A stretch of DNA of 5,103 bases from Oscillospiraceae bacterium (lineage in GTDB: Bacteria > Bacillota > Clostridia > Oscillospirales > Oscillospiraceae): positions 1 to 5,103 of the forward strand of contig JAIRRO010000100.1 in NCBI GenBank assembly GCA_031255955.1, in the 5' to 3' direction. Position 1 is the stretch's first letter; the number at the start of each line of letters is the position of its first letter. The notes under the pieces were generated by a model that worked only from the letters and a program-made list of their open reading frames with translations, was not told where the DNA came from and did not search any database. Positions 1-5,103 of the stretch are shown here, one piece after another. Made by a program: the position numbers and the translations under genes.

Positions 1-2285
1 GGGAGCTGCTGGGTGCGGAAAGCGGCAGCCCGTTCGGGGCGGCGGATTTGATTGCCGACTTGGACGCGTACAATATCTTTTGGATACTCTCAATTAACGA
101 AGAATTTATTGCCGGTACCGGCGGGATCGCCGCGGGTATCGAAGCTTACTTCAACTCGCTTGGAAGCTCCGCCGACCCAGCCGCACAAAGAACGCACAAT
201 TTCGCGGATGTCCGGCTTTACGATGCGGATTACACCCGCGAAGCCTACCGCGCGGCGATGTATTATCAATACTATTTTGACACGTATCAGCTAATGGGCT
301 CTCTGATAAATGTGATCGAAATGGTTGAAGTAACCGAAGGACTACGGAATTATACGGAGACACTCGGAGTGAAGATACCGACCCAAGGGTTAATCCCCCC
401 CTGCACCGAACATCACATACTTGCCGCGGTGTACGCCTTCGCGGATTATCTGTATGAAAGCAGGATAGCGCCCGCGCCGGACGACGGCGATATTACCATC
501 GACTACACAAACGAAACAATCAAAGTCAGCGCCGCGAACGCTTTCCGTGTTAGCGCCACCATCGAAGCCGCACCCGACGACGACGACGGCGAGCCGGACG
601 AAGTGACGGTGACAGGATTAACAGAAGTAGCGGTGACAGCTAAAACAGACGAATCCGAAGGCGGCACGATAGAGCTTAATATCAGCGACAGCGATTCCAT
701 CACGGAATTCATCGGGAAAACGCTTTATGCGCGCAGGCTTCCATACGGCGGATATCTGGGAGAGAGCGCAGCCGTGCCGATTGCAATTCCCGCGCGTCCG
801 ACGCCGCCCGAAAATGGAGCCATCGAGATAGCAGCGATGACGCATCTCAGCGCGGCGCTTACCCTGCCGAACGGCATTGAATACAGCATAGATGACGGCA
901 AAACGTGGCGGGAAGCATCCTCGCTATCCGAGCTGACGCCGGAAACAACGTATGTGATAACGGCGCGATATAAAGCAACAGCGGACGCCTTCCGCTCCGA
1001 CGCCGCGGCGGTCTGCGAGTTCACAACGCCAAAAGCACCGCAGGTATATAATCCACCGTATGACCCATATATACCGCCCGCGCAGTCGTCCGCCACGCCC
1101 GTCGGCGATAAAAACGAACCGCTGAGGGGCGAGGTCTCCAAGGAGGTAATTGCAAGCTTCACCCACAGCACAGCGAACGGGACGGCGACGATTACGATCA
1201 GCGATAGCGAAACGAAGCGCATAATCGACAGCGCGGCGACGACGGCAGTCTTTGACCTCTCAGGCGCGCGGGGCGTGGACTCCGCCGTGCTTCCGATGGA
1301 TACGGTGCGCAGCTTTGCCGCCGCGGGGGTGGGCGTCACGCTGAAAACAGAAAACGGGGATTTAGCCCTTGACGCCGCGGCGATAAGCACGGCAGCCCTT
1401 GACACAGCGGCTCGGGTCGGCGGCGCGGCGGAATCGGACACAGACGCGGACGGCGGCGTCGCCCTGACGATAAAAACCACGGCGGGGGAGAGCGGCTCCG
1501 TAAGGCTGACGCTTCAGCTTCGCGCGGGGGATAACGAAGTAACAGCCTTTGGCGGTGGTCACGCGCGCGTCAGTATTCCGTTTACCCTGCCCGACGGAGT
1601 GAGTCCGGCACGCGTTGTGCCGTACCGTGACGACGGCGGGACGCTGACACTTGTCCGCGGCGGATATAACGCCGAAGCGGGGCGCGTGGAGCTGCGGCTG
1701 GAGCATTTCAGCGAATATATTATAAAAATTAACGATGTCAGATACGCCGTCAGCGGCGGCTGGCACGACGACAGCCTTGACTATGCGGCGCAGCGCGGAC
1801 TGCTTGACGAATTTATGCAGAACGGCGTTATCGACGCCGGGCAAGGCATAACGCGCGAAGCCTTTATCGCGACATATATGAAGGCAGCGGGGATAGAACC
1901 GCTTACAGCCTTCAACGCGGCGCAATTTACGGATGTGGATTCAAACAGCCCGAGTGCCGCATATATCAGAACAGCGCGCGAGCTGGGCATTGTCTCCGGC
2001 GTAGGGGACGGCAAATTTGACCCGAGTCTTCCCGCCGTGCGCGCGCACTTCTTTCAGGTGATGTATAACACGCTGCGGCTGGGCTTAACGCCTGTGCCGA
2101 ATACCGATACCGGCGCCGGTTCAGCCGTGTTTTCCGACGCGGACACGTTGCCGAATTGGGTACGCCCCGCCGTTGACGAGCTTGTGCGGCTGGGCTTCCT
2201 GCTGGGCGACGAGGGCAGCCTCTCCGCGGATGAACATTTCACAATCGGAACTATGTGCGCGGCTGTCAAAAGACTTTGCGAATAA
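1..2285 (+). CDS. SLH-domain cell-surface protein, 5'-truncated by the window
   Basis: This is the C-terminal part of a large surface protein probably held on the cell wall by SLH domains. The frame is open from base 3, and the residues before the TTG at 48 read as normal protein. That TTG has no convincing ribosome binding site and no signal peptide follows it, so the true start lies upstream. Residues below are counted from the TTG. Residues 1-140 are a largely helical region I do not recognise. Residues 150-250 resemble the linker-like repeats of clostridial SLH proteins (IDYTNETIKV near the start, AIPARPTPP at the end). Residues 251-327 form an Fn3-like module (EYSIDDGKTW, then TPETTYVITARYKA). 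Residues 328-347 are a Pro/Tyr-rich linker and 365-560 a beta-rich region. Three SLH repeats follow at about 571-620, 626-678 and 693-745. The first keeps ITREAF and the second GVGDGKFDP; the TRAE-type motif is degenerate in the second and third. The family binds secondary cell-wall polymer; the specific role here is unknown. Confidence 0.88.
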   Translation, partial: ELLGAESGSPFGAADLIADLDAYNIFWILSINEEFIAGTGGIAAGIEAYFNSLGSSADPAAQRTHNFADVRLYDADYTREAYRAAMYYQYYFDTYQLMGSLINVIEMVEVTEGLRNYTETLGVKIPTQGLIPPCTEHHILAAVYAFADYLYESRIAPAPDDGDITIDYTNETIKVSAANAFRVSATIEAAPDDDDGEPDEVTVTGLTEVAVTAKTDESEGGTIELNISDSDSITEFIGKTLYARRLPYGGYLGESAAVPIAIPARPTPPENGAIEIAAMTHLSAALTLPNGIEYSIDDGKTWREASSLSELTPETTYVITARYKATADAFRSDAAAVCEFTTPKAPQVYNPPYDPYIPPAQSSATPVGDKNEPLRGEVSKEVIASFTHSTANGTATITISDSETKRIIDSAATTAVFDLSGARGVDSAVLPMDTVRSFAAAGVGVTLKTENGDLALDAAAISTAALDTAARVGGAAESDTDADGGVALTIKTTAGESGSVRLTLQLRAGDNEVTAFGGGHARVSIPFTLPDGVSPARVVPYRDDGGTLTLVRGGYNAEAGRVELRLEHFSEYIIKINDVRYAVSGGWHDDSLDYAAQRGLLDEFMQNGVIDAGQGITREAFIATYMKAAGIEPLTAFNAAQFTDVDSNSPSAAYIRTARELGIVSGVGDGKFDPSLPAVRAHFFQVMYNTLRLGLTPVPNTDTGAGSAVFSDADTLPNWVRPAVDELVRLGFLLGDEGSLSADEHFTIGTMCAAVKRLCE

Positions 2286-2289
2286 CAGC

Positions 2290-2296
2290 GGAGGTG
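2290..2296 (+). promoter_or_regulatory. Ribosome binding site that fixes the start of the CsoR-like regulator
   Basis: GGAGGTG lies seven bases before the ATG at 2304, which is ideal spacing. A second in-frame ATG at 2316 (Met5) is too far away, so translation should begin at 2304 and include Cys4. The site falls in the 18-base gap after the SLH gene stop, which leaves no room for an ordinary promoter between the two genes. Confidence 0.8.
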
Positions 2297-2303
2297 TCAT
2301 AAT

Positions 2304-2579
2304 ATGCGGCAATGCATGGACGGCGAAAATCTGCACAGGCGGATAAACAAAATTATGGGGCAGCTGCGTGCAATCGAAAAAATGATTGACGAGGATGTCC
2401 CCTGCGAGGATGTATTAATTCAAGTCAACGCAGTTAAAAGCGCGCTGCACAAGGTTGGTCAGGTTGTGCTGGAGGGGCATCTTAATCACTGTGTCCGCGA
2501 AGGCATTGAACACGGCGACGCGGAAAAAACCATCGCAGATTTCGCAAAAGCGGTAGAGCATTTTTCCCGAATGACGTAG
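2304..2579 (+). CDS. csoR: CsoR/RcnR-family metal-sensing transcriptional repressor, probably Cu(I)-responsive
   Basis: This 91-residue all-helical protein is full length for the CsoR/RcnR (DUF156) family of DNA-binding repressors, which form tetramers and leave their operators on metal or chemical loading. The N-terminal helix carries the basic family signature HRRINKIMGQLRAI (10-23). The metal-site fingerprint is Cys34 in PCEDVL, then His59 and Cys63 in GHLNHCV. The 25- and 4-residue spacings match Cu(I)-sensing CsoR proteins. Nickel/cobalt RcnR has His at the last position, and persulfide-sensing CstR lacks the His. The outer-shell Tyr/Glu pair of studied CsoRs is not kept: Pro33 precedes the Cys and Asp79 stands where Glu is expected. 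The gene follows the SLH gene by 18 bases and has no operator-like sequence of its own. Matching boxes lie about 460 bases downstream in the ATPase promoter, so that pump is the inferred target. Family assignment is firm; the inducing metal is inferred. Confidence 0.92.
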   Translation: MRQCMDGENLHRRINKIMGQLRAIEKMIDEDVPCEDVLIQVNAVKSALHKVGQVVLEGHLNHCVREGIEHGDAEKTIADFAKAVEHFSRMT

Positions 2580-2587
2580 CACCACTA

Positions 2588-2704
2588 CTATTCCTGCGGT
2601 TGAAAAAACGCCACTTGCATATCATACATCTCAGAATATATACCTTTCTTTTTTAACAACTCGTCGATGGCTTCCGTTCCGTATATAACGCAAATCTCCT
2701 TAGA
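2588..2704 (-). pseudogene. Remnant of the second gene of an ABC-exporter pair: C-terminal tail only
   Basis: On the minus strand a 38-codon frame with no start codon, bounded by stops, reads IYGTEAIDELLKKKGIYSEM followed by YDMQVAFFQPQE and a stop. This matches the usual C-terminus of ABC exporter ATPase subunits (G-T-H-x-E-L-L...G-x-Y...M-x-x-x-Q). A good AAGGAG ribosome binding site remains at 2696-2701 (minus strand), but the tail follows it almost at once with no proper start codon. The body of the gene, about 550-600 codons in this family, therefore appears deleted. It lies 22 bases after the stop of the neighbouring ABC remnant, as expected for a former two-gene operon of a heterodimeric exporter. 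The call rests on motif recognition by eye; a chance match is possible but unlikely because both remnants end alike. Confidence 0.55.
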
Positions 2705-2726
2705 TTATATTATAATCAAATGCTAT

Positions 2727-3044
2727 TTATGTATACCATTGAGCCTGCGCCCGATACATTTTTGCATACAGTCCGTTTGCTGCTAACAATTCCAAATCCA
2801 GATTATCGGCAATGCGCGGTAATCCAACTTGAAGCAATGCGCAGCGCATTTCTTCATCTATGTACAATTTTTTTGTAATTAAAATTAAATACGCGACTCC
2901 ATCGTCAAACAGCCTAAGCAGGTGTAAAAATATTTGCGTAGTTTTCATATCGGCAAACTTAGTGTTTTGCATAAACGTTCGCACAGCATACTCCGTTTTG
3001 CGTTGCGCTGAAACGCGCTTGGGATACATTCTTGACATACCCAT
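2727..3044 (-). pseudogene. Collapsed ABC-exporter gene: fragments joined in one short frame
   Basis: A 105-codon minus-strand frame ends in LELLAANGLYAKMYRAQAQW then YT, a typical C-terminus of ABC exporters with fused membrane and ATPase domains. Further upstream, residues 14-52 (AQRKTEYAVRTFMQ..., MKTTQIFLHLL) resemble the cytoplasmic loop of the membrane domain. Residues 62-83 (DEEMRCALLQVGL) resemble the ATPase-domain stretch before the signature motif. No Walker A, signature or Walker B motif is present, and about 105 codons remain of an expected 570-620, so it cannot be a working transporter. Internal deletions that left the frame open would explain this. The ATG at 3044 lies inside the inverted repeat of the ATPase promoter, has no ribosome binding site, and need not be used. 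The stretch is visibly more A+T-rich than its neighbours. The C-terminal match is the strongest part; the other segments are tentative. A small real protein is the alternative. Confidence 0.5.
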
Positions 3045-3061
3045 AGGGGTAATGGTATATT
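3032..3061 (+). promoter_or_regulatory. Sigma-A-type promoter of the metal ATPase gene
   Basis: A perfect -35 hexamer TTGACA (3032-3037) and a TATATT -10 (3056-3061, five of six consensus bases) are separated by 18 bases. Transcription should start near 3068, giving a leader of about 43 bases before the ATPase start. The spacer holds one CsoR-type box, and a second box covers the region just after the expected start, so bound repressor should block the polymerase directly. The start site is predicted, not measured. Confidence 0.75.
3038..3051. promoter_or_regulatory. CsoR-type operator box 1, between -35 and -10
   Basis: TACCCATAGGGGTA is a near-palindrome (12 of 14 positions symmetrical) of the C-tract/G-tract type flanked by TA, as known for operators of CsoR proteins in front of copper-efflux genes. 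It begins one base after the -35 hexamer. Assignment to the regulator at 2304-2579 is inferred from family knowledge and proximity. Confidence 0.7.
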
Positions 3062-3069
3062 AATACCAT

Positions 3070-3083
3070 TACCCCTATGGGTA
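3070..3083. promoter_or_regulatory. CsoR-type operator box 2, at the transcription start region
   Basis: TACCCCTATGGGTA is the exact reverse complement of box 1. It begins about two bases after the predicted transcription start of the ATPase gene. It would act as a roadblock or as a cooperative second site for the repressor. Confidence 0.7.
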
Positions 3084-3110
3084 TAAAATTATATTACACC
3101 GGAGGAATTT

Positions 3111-4976
3111 ATGATCAATTTTTTCAAGGACAGCTCAAAGAGAACCCTGCTGCTGCTCGGCGTGTCGCTCGTCGCGCTGGTCGTCAGCTTTTTTGACGTC
3201 GGCGGACTGCCGATTAACGCCGCGTGGGTCGCCATCGTCCTGTGCGGCTTCCCGATAGTAAAGGGCGCGATTCACGGGCTGGTTACAGCGTTTGATATTA
3301 AAGCGGATGTGCTTGTGTCCATTGCGCTGATAGCGTCAATTATCGTCGGGGAGATATTTGCGGCGGGGGAGGTTGCATTCATTATGGCAATCGGCGCGTT
3401 TCTGGAAGAACGGACGGTTGCAAAGGCGCGCGCGGGCATTGAAAAAATGGTGCGCCTGACGCCGGACATTGCCCGCGTGATAAGAAACGGCGAGGAGGCG
3501 CTTATCCCCGCAAGCGAGGTTGAGGTGGGCGATATACTGCGTGTGCTGGCGGGAGAAACCGTTCCCGCGGACGGCACTATCATCGAAGGGCAAACATCCG
3601 TTGACCAATCCATTATGACGGGAGAGCCGCTGCCCGTCGATAAAGCTGCGGGCGACGAGGTGCAGAGCGGAACGGTGAATCGCTTTGGCGTCTTTGATAT
3701 GCGGGCGGAAAAGGTGGGGGAGGACAGCACTCTGCGGCGAATGATTCGCCTTGTGGAATCGGCGGACGCGGGCAAGGCGAAAATCGTCGGTATGGCTGAC
3801 CGCTGGGCGACGTGGATTGTCGTCACCGCGCTTGCCTCAGCCGTCGTCGCATGGATAATAACGGGTGAAATAATCCGCTCTGTGACGATTCTTGTTGTAT
3901 TCTGCCCCTGCGCGCTTGTGCTTGCCACACCCACGGCGATAATGGCGGGGATAGGGAACGCCACGCGACGAGGCGTTTTAATTAGCCGCGGAGATGCGCT
4001 GGAGCGTATGGCAAAAATCAAATGTGTAGCATTTGACAAAACAGGAACGCTGACCTTCGGGCAGCCCACCGTCACAGAGGTATTTAGTCACGACGCGCGG
4101 ATGACGGAGCCGGAGCTTTTGCAAACAATCGCCGGCGCGGAGCTGCGCTCTGAGCATCCGCTTGGGAAGGCAATTGTCGCGTATTACAAAGAGAAAACAC
4201 ATGGAAATCCGCCTGAGCCCGAAGCGTTTCAGCTGTTGGCGGGCAGGGGTGTAGCGGCGCGGATAGACGGGCGGGAGATTTTTGCCGGAAACGCGGAATG
4301 GATGAGGGATAGCGGCGTTATTTTGCCCGAAGCCATTATTAATAAAGCGACGGCGGCGCGGGAGCGCGGCGCTACGATAGTTTTCGCCGCGCGCGAAAAA
4401 GAGGCGATGGGATTCGTCGCGCTGTCTGACGTCCCGCGCCCCAATGCCGCCGACGCGGTAGAGGGTATCCACACCTTGGGCGTGAATACCCTCCTGCTTA
4501 CGGGTGACGCCGCGCCCGCCGCGGAGCATATCGCGCGCGCGGCGGGCATTGCGGATGTGAAGGCTCATTGTCTGCCGGAGGATAAGCTGACAGAAATCAA
4601 GCGTTATCAGGGGCTGGGCAAGCCTGTTTGTATGGTGGGCGACGGCATTAATGACGCGCCCGCGCTGAAAGCCGCAAACGTCGGCGTCGCGATGGGCGGA
4701 GTTGGGAGTGACATTGCGACCCAAGCCGCCGACATCGTTCTTGTGCGCGACGACATTCAAGAAATACCGGTGCTGCTGACGCTCTCAAAAAAGGTTATGC
4801 GAACAATCAGGCTTAACATCGCGGCGTCGCTCGCGCTGAATTTCGCGGCGATTATCCTTGCCATTCTCGGTGTTTTGAATCCGATTGTCGGCGCGCTGGT
4901 ACATAACGCGGGCTCCGTCGCCGTGATAATCAACTCGTCGTTGATATTGGGGTGGAAAAGCGCGCGCGGGCGTTAG
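3111..4976 (+). CDS. Heavy-metal-translocating P1B-type ATPase (metal efflux pump)
   Basis: This 621-residue membrane pump couples ATP hydrolysis to metal export. By eye there are eight membrane segments: about 12-29, 37-58, 66-80, 83-97, 232-250, 255-280, 567-587 and 590-611. The actuator domain has TGE at 170-172 and the metal-binding CPC is at 265-267 in segment six. The phosphorylation motif DKTGT has Asp309. The P1B-specific SEHP is at 347-350 and the hinge GDGIND at 510-515. All catalytic motifs are intact. The start has GGAGG at 3101-3105, five bases before ATG. There is no N-terminal HMA metal-binding domain and no His-rich tail. The last segment has HNAGS (598-602) where Cu(I) pumps have MxxSS and Zn/Cd pumps have an Asp-containing motif; it is closer to the HN-x-S/G-S type of CtpC-like pumps. 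The promoter's CsoR boxes argue for Cu(I), so the substrate stays open. The stop overlaps that of the convergent SLH gene. Confidence 0.93.
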   Translation: MINFFKDSSKRTLLLLGVSLVALVVSFFDVGGLPINAAWVAIVLCGFPIVKGAIHGLVTAFDIKADVLVSIALIASIIVGEIFAAGEVAFIMAIGAFLEERTVAKARAGIEKMVRLTPDIARVIRNGEEALIPASEVEVGDILRVLAGETVPADGTIIEGQTSVDQSIMTGEPLPVDKAAGDEVQSGTVNRFGVFDMRAEKVGEDSTLRRMIRLVESADAGKAKIVGMADRWATWIVVTALASAVVAWIITGEIIRSVTILVVFCPCALVLATPTAIMAGIGNATRRGVLISRGDALERMAKIKCVAFDKTGTLTFGQPTVTEVFSHDARMTEPELLQTIAGAELRSEHPLGKAIVAYYKEKTHGNPPEPEAFQLLAGRGVAARIDGREIFAGNAEWMRDSGVILPEAIINKATAARERGATIVFAAREKEAMGFVALSDVPRPNAADAVEGIHTLGVNTLLLTGDAAPAAEHIARAAGIADVKAHCLPEDKLTEIKRYQGLGKPVCMVGDGINDAPALKAANVGVAMGGVGSDIATQAADIVLVRDDIQEIPVLLTLSKKVMRTIRLNIAASLALNFAAIILAILGVLNPIVGALVHNAGSVAVIINSSLILGWKSARGR

Positions 4977-5103
4977 GCTGCGTTCATATACCGCTGCAGC
5001 AGCGTTGCCGCCTCCGCGCGGCTCGCGGTGCCTTTGGGCGCGAGCGTTGTCTCTGTGCGTCCGGTGATGAGTCCCGCAGCGTTCGCCCAGCGCATAGCTT
5101 CGC
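4973..5103 (-). CDS. C-terminal end of a second SLH-domain surface protein, cut by the window
   Basis: Read on the minus strand, the last 127 bases continue an open frame that enters from beyond the window and stops with TAA at 4975-4973. The 42 visible residues begin EAMRWANAAGLITGR and continue TLAPKGTASRAEAATLLQRY before a short tail. This is the second half of an SLH repeat: the W-A-x-x-x-G-L-I-x-G turn, the P-x-x-x-A-S-R-A-E motif, then a helix ending in RY. SLH domains commonly sit at the C-terminus in this group, as in the SLH protein at the left edge of the window. Its TRAE-like motif (SRAEA) is better kept than in the last two repeats of that protein. The rest of the protein and its function are not visible. 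The stop codon shares bases with the ATPase stop, so the two genes are convergent with no terminator between them. Confidence 0.85.
   Translation of the reverse strand, partial: EAMRWANAAGLITGRTETTLAPKGTASRAEAATLLQRYMNAA

Larger units (their letters stand above)
3037..3084. repeat. Perfect 22-bp inverted repeat forming a double CsoR operator
   Basis: The arms 3037-3058 and 3063-3084 are exact reverse complements with the 4-base spacer ATTA. Each arm contains one 14-base CsoR-type box and an inner AATGGTAT / ATACCATT extension. The box centres are 32 bases apart, close to three helical turns, so two repressor tetramers would sit on the same face of the DNA. The repeat overlaps the -35, spacer, -10 and start region of the ATPase promoter. 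It has no T-run on either side, so it does not look like an intrinsic terminator. Confidence 0.85.

Noticed and set aside
48..50. TTG at 48 as the true start of the SLH protein
   Set aside because: The frame continues upstream to the window edge as plausible protein, there is no ribosome binding site or signal peptide, and a secreted SLH protein needs one.
725..1480. 251-codon open frame on the minus strand inside the SLH gene
   Set aside because: It is a shadow of the high-GC SLH reading frame: composition is dominated by Ala, Ser, Val and Arg, with no recognisable motif and no ribosome binding site. The plus-strand protein is clearly real.
2580..2640. Possible terminator after the regulator gene
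   Set aside because: No GC-rich stem followed by a T-run is visible. The run of A residues near 2602-2608 is not preceded by a hairpin in the right arrangement.
2703..2717. 15-base perfect palindrome GATTATATTATAATC
   Set aside because: It is A+T-only apart from its ends, lies in a low-GC gap between the two ABC remnants, and has no matching -35 on either strand. Chance palindromes of this kind are common in AT-rich DNA, so I do not call it a site.
2860..3063. 67-codon plus-strand frame over the ABC remnant
   Set aside because: It has no ribosome binding site and runs into the promoter and operator region. Its sequence is the antisense of the segment with ABC-exporter resemblance.
3037..3084. 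Inverted repeat as a transcription terminator or transposon end
   Set aside because: There is no T-run after it on either strand. The predicted transcript begins inside it, so the hairpin would not form in RNA, and no transposase or target duplication is present. The CsoR-box content explains it better.
3272..4760. Several minus-strand open frames (267, 260, 106 and 90 codons) opposite the ATPase
   Set aside because: All lie against an ATPase whose motifs are intact throughout. Their translations are low-complexity or Arg/His-rich, as expected for antisense of GC-rich coding sequence.
1..5103. CRISPR arrays, tRNA or rRNA genes, insertion sequences
   Set aside because: No spaced direct repeats, tRNA-like cloverleaf, ribosomal RNA sequence or transposase motif was seen on either strand.

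Overview
The window looks like a piece of a GC-rich anaerobic Bacillota (Clostridia-type) chromosome. The evidence is S-layer-homology (SLH) surface proteins of clostridial build, strong GGAGG ribosome binding sites, and a CsoR-family metal sensor next to a P1B-type metal-efflux ATPase. No species can be named from the sequence.

Layout from left to right: (1) positions 1-2285 (+) hold the 3' part of a large SLH-anchored surface protein whose beginning lies outside the window. (2) Eighteen bases later, 2304-2579 (+) encodes a 91-residue CsoR/RcnR-family repressor with an intact Cys-His-Cys metal-site fingerprint (C34, H59, C63). (3) Positions 2580-3036 contain no intact gene. They are visibly richer in A+T than the flanks, and on the minus strand carry what look like collapsed remnants of two tandem ABC-exporter genes, each still ending in a recognisable ABC-exporter C-terminus. 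(4) Positions 3032-3084 form a compact control region: a consensus TTGACA -35, a TATATT -10, and a perfect 22-bp inverted repeat holding two CsoR-type boxes. (5) Positions 3111-4976 (+) encode an intact 621-residue heavy-metal P1B ATPase without an N-terminal metal-binding domain. (6) Positions 4973-5103 (-) hold the C-terminal end of a second SLH protein, convergent with the ATPase; the two stop codons share the bases TTAG.

The likely working unit is metal sensing and export. The CsoR-like protein would sit on the two boxes in the ATPase promoter and leave when Cu(I), or a related metal, loads its Cys-His-Cys site, allowing expression of the efflux pump. Two points are less usual. The regulator is not beside its apparent operator and seems to depend on read-through from the SLH gene. 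The last transmembrane segment of the ATPase carries HNxGS rather than the MxxSS of classical Cu(I) pumps, so the exported metal is not settled. I see no wholly new system. The most informative elements are the double operator and the collapsed ABC gene pair between regulator and target.
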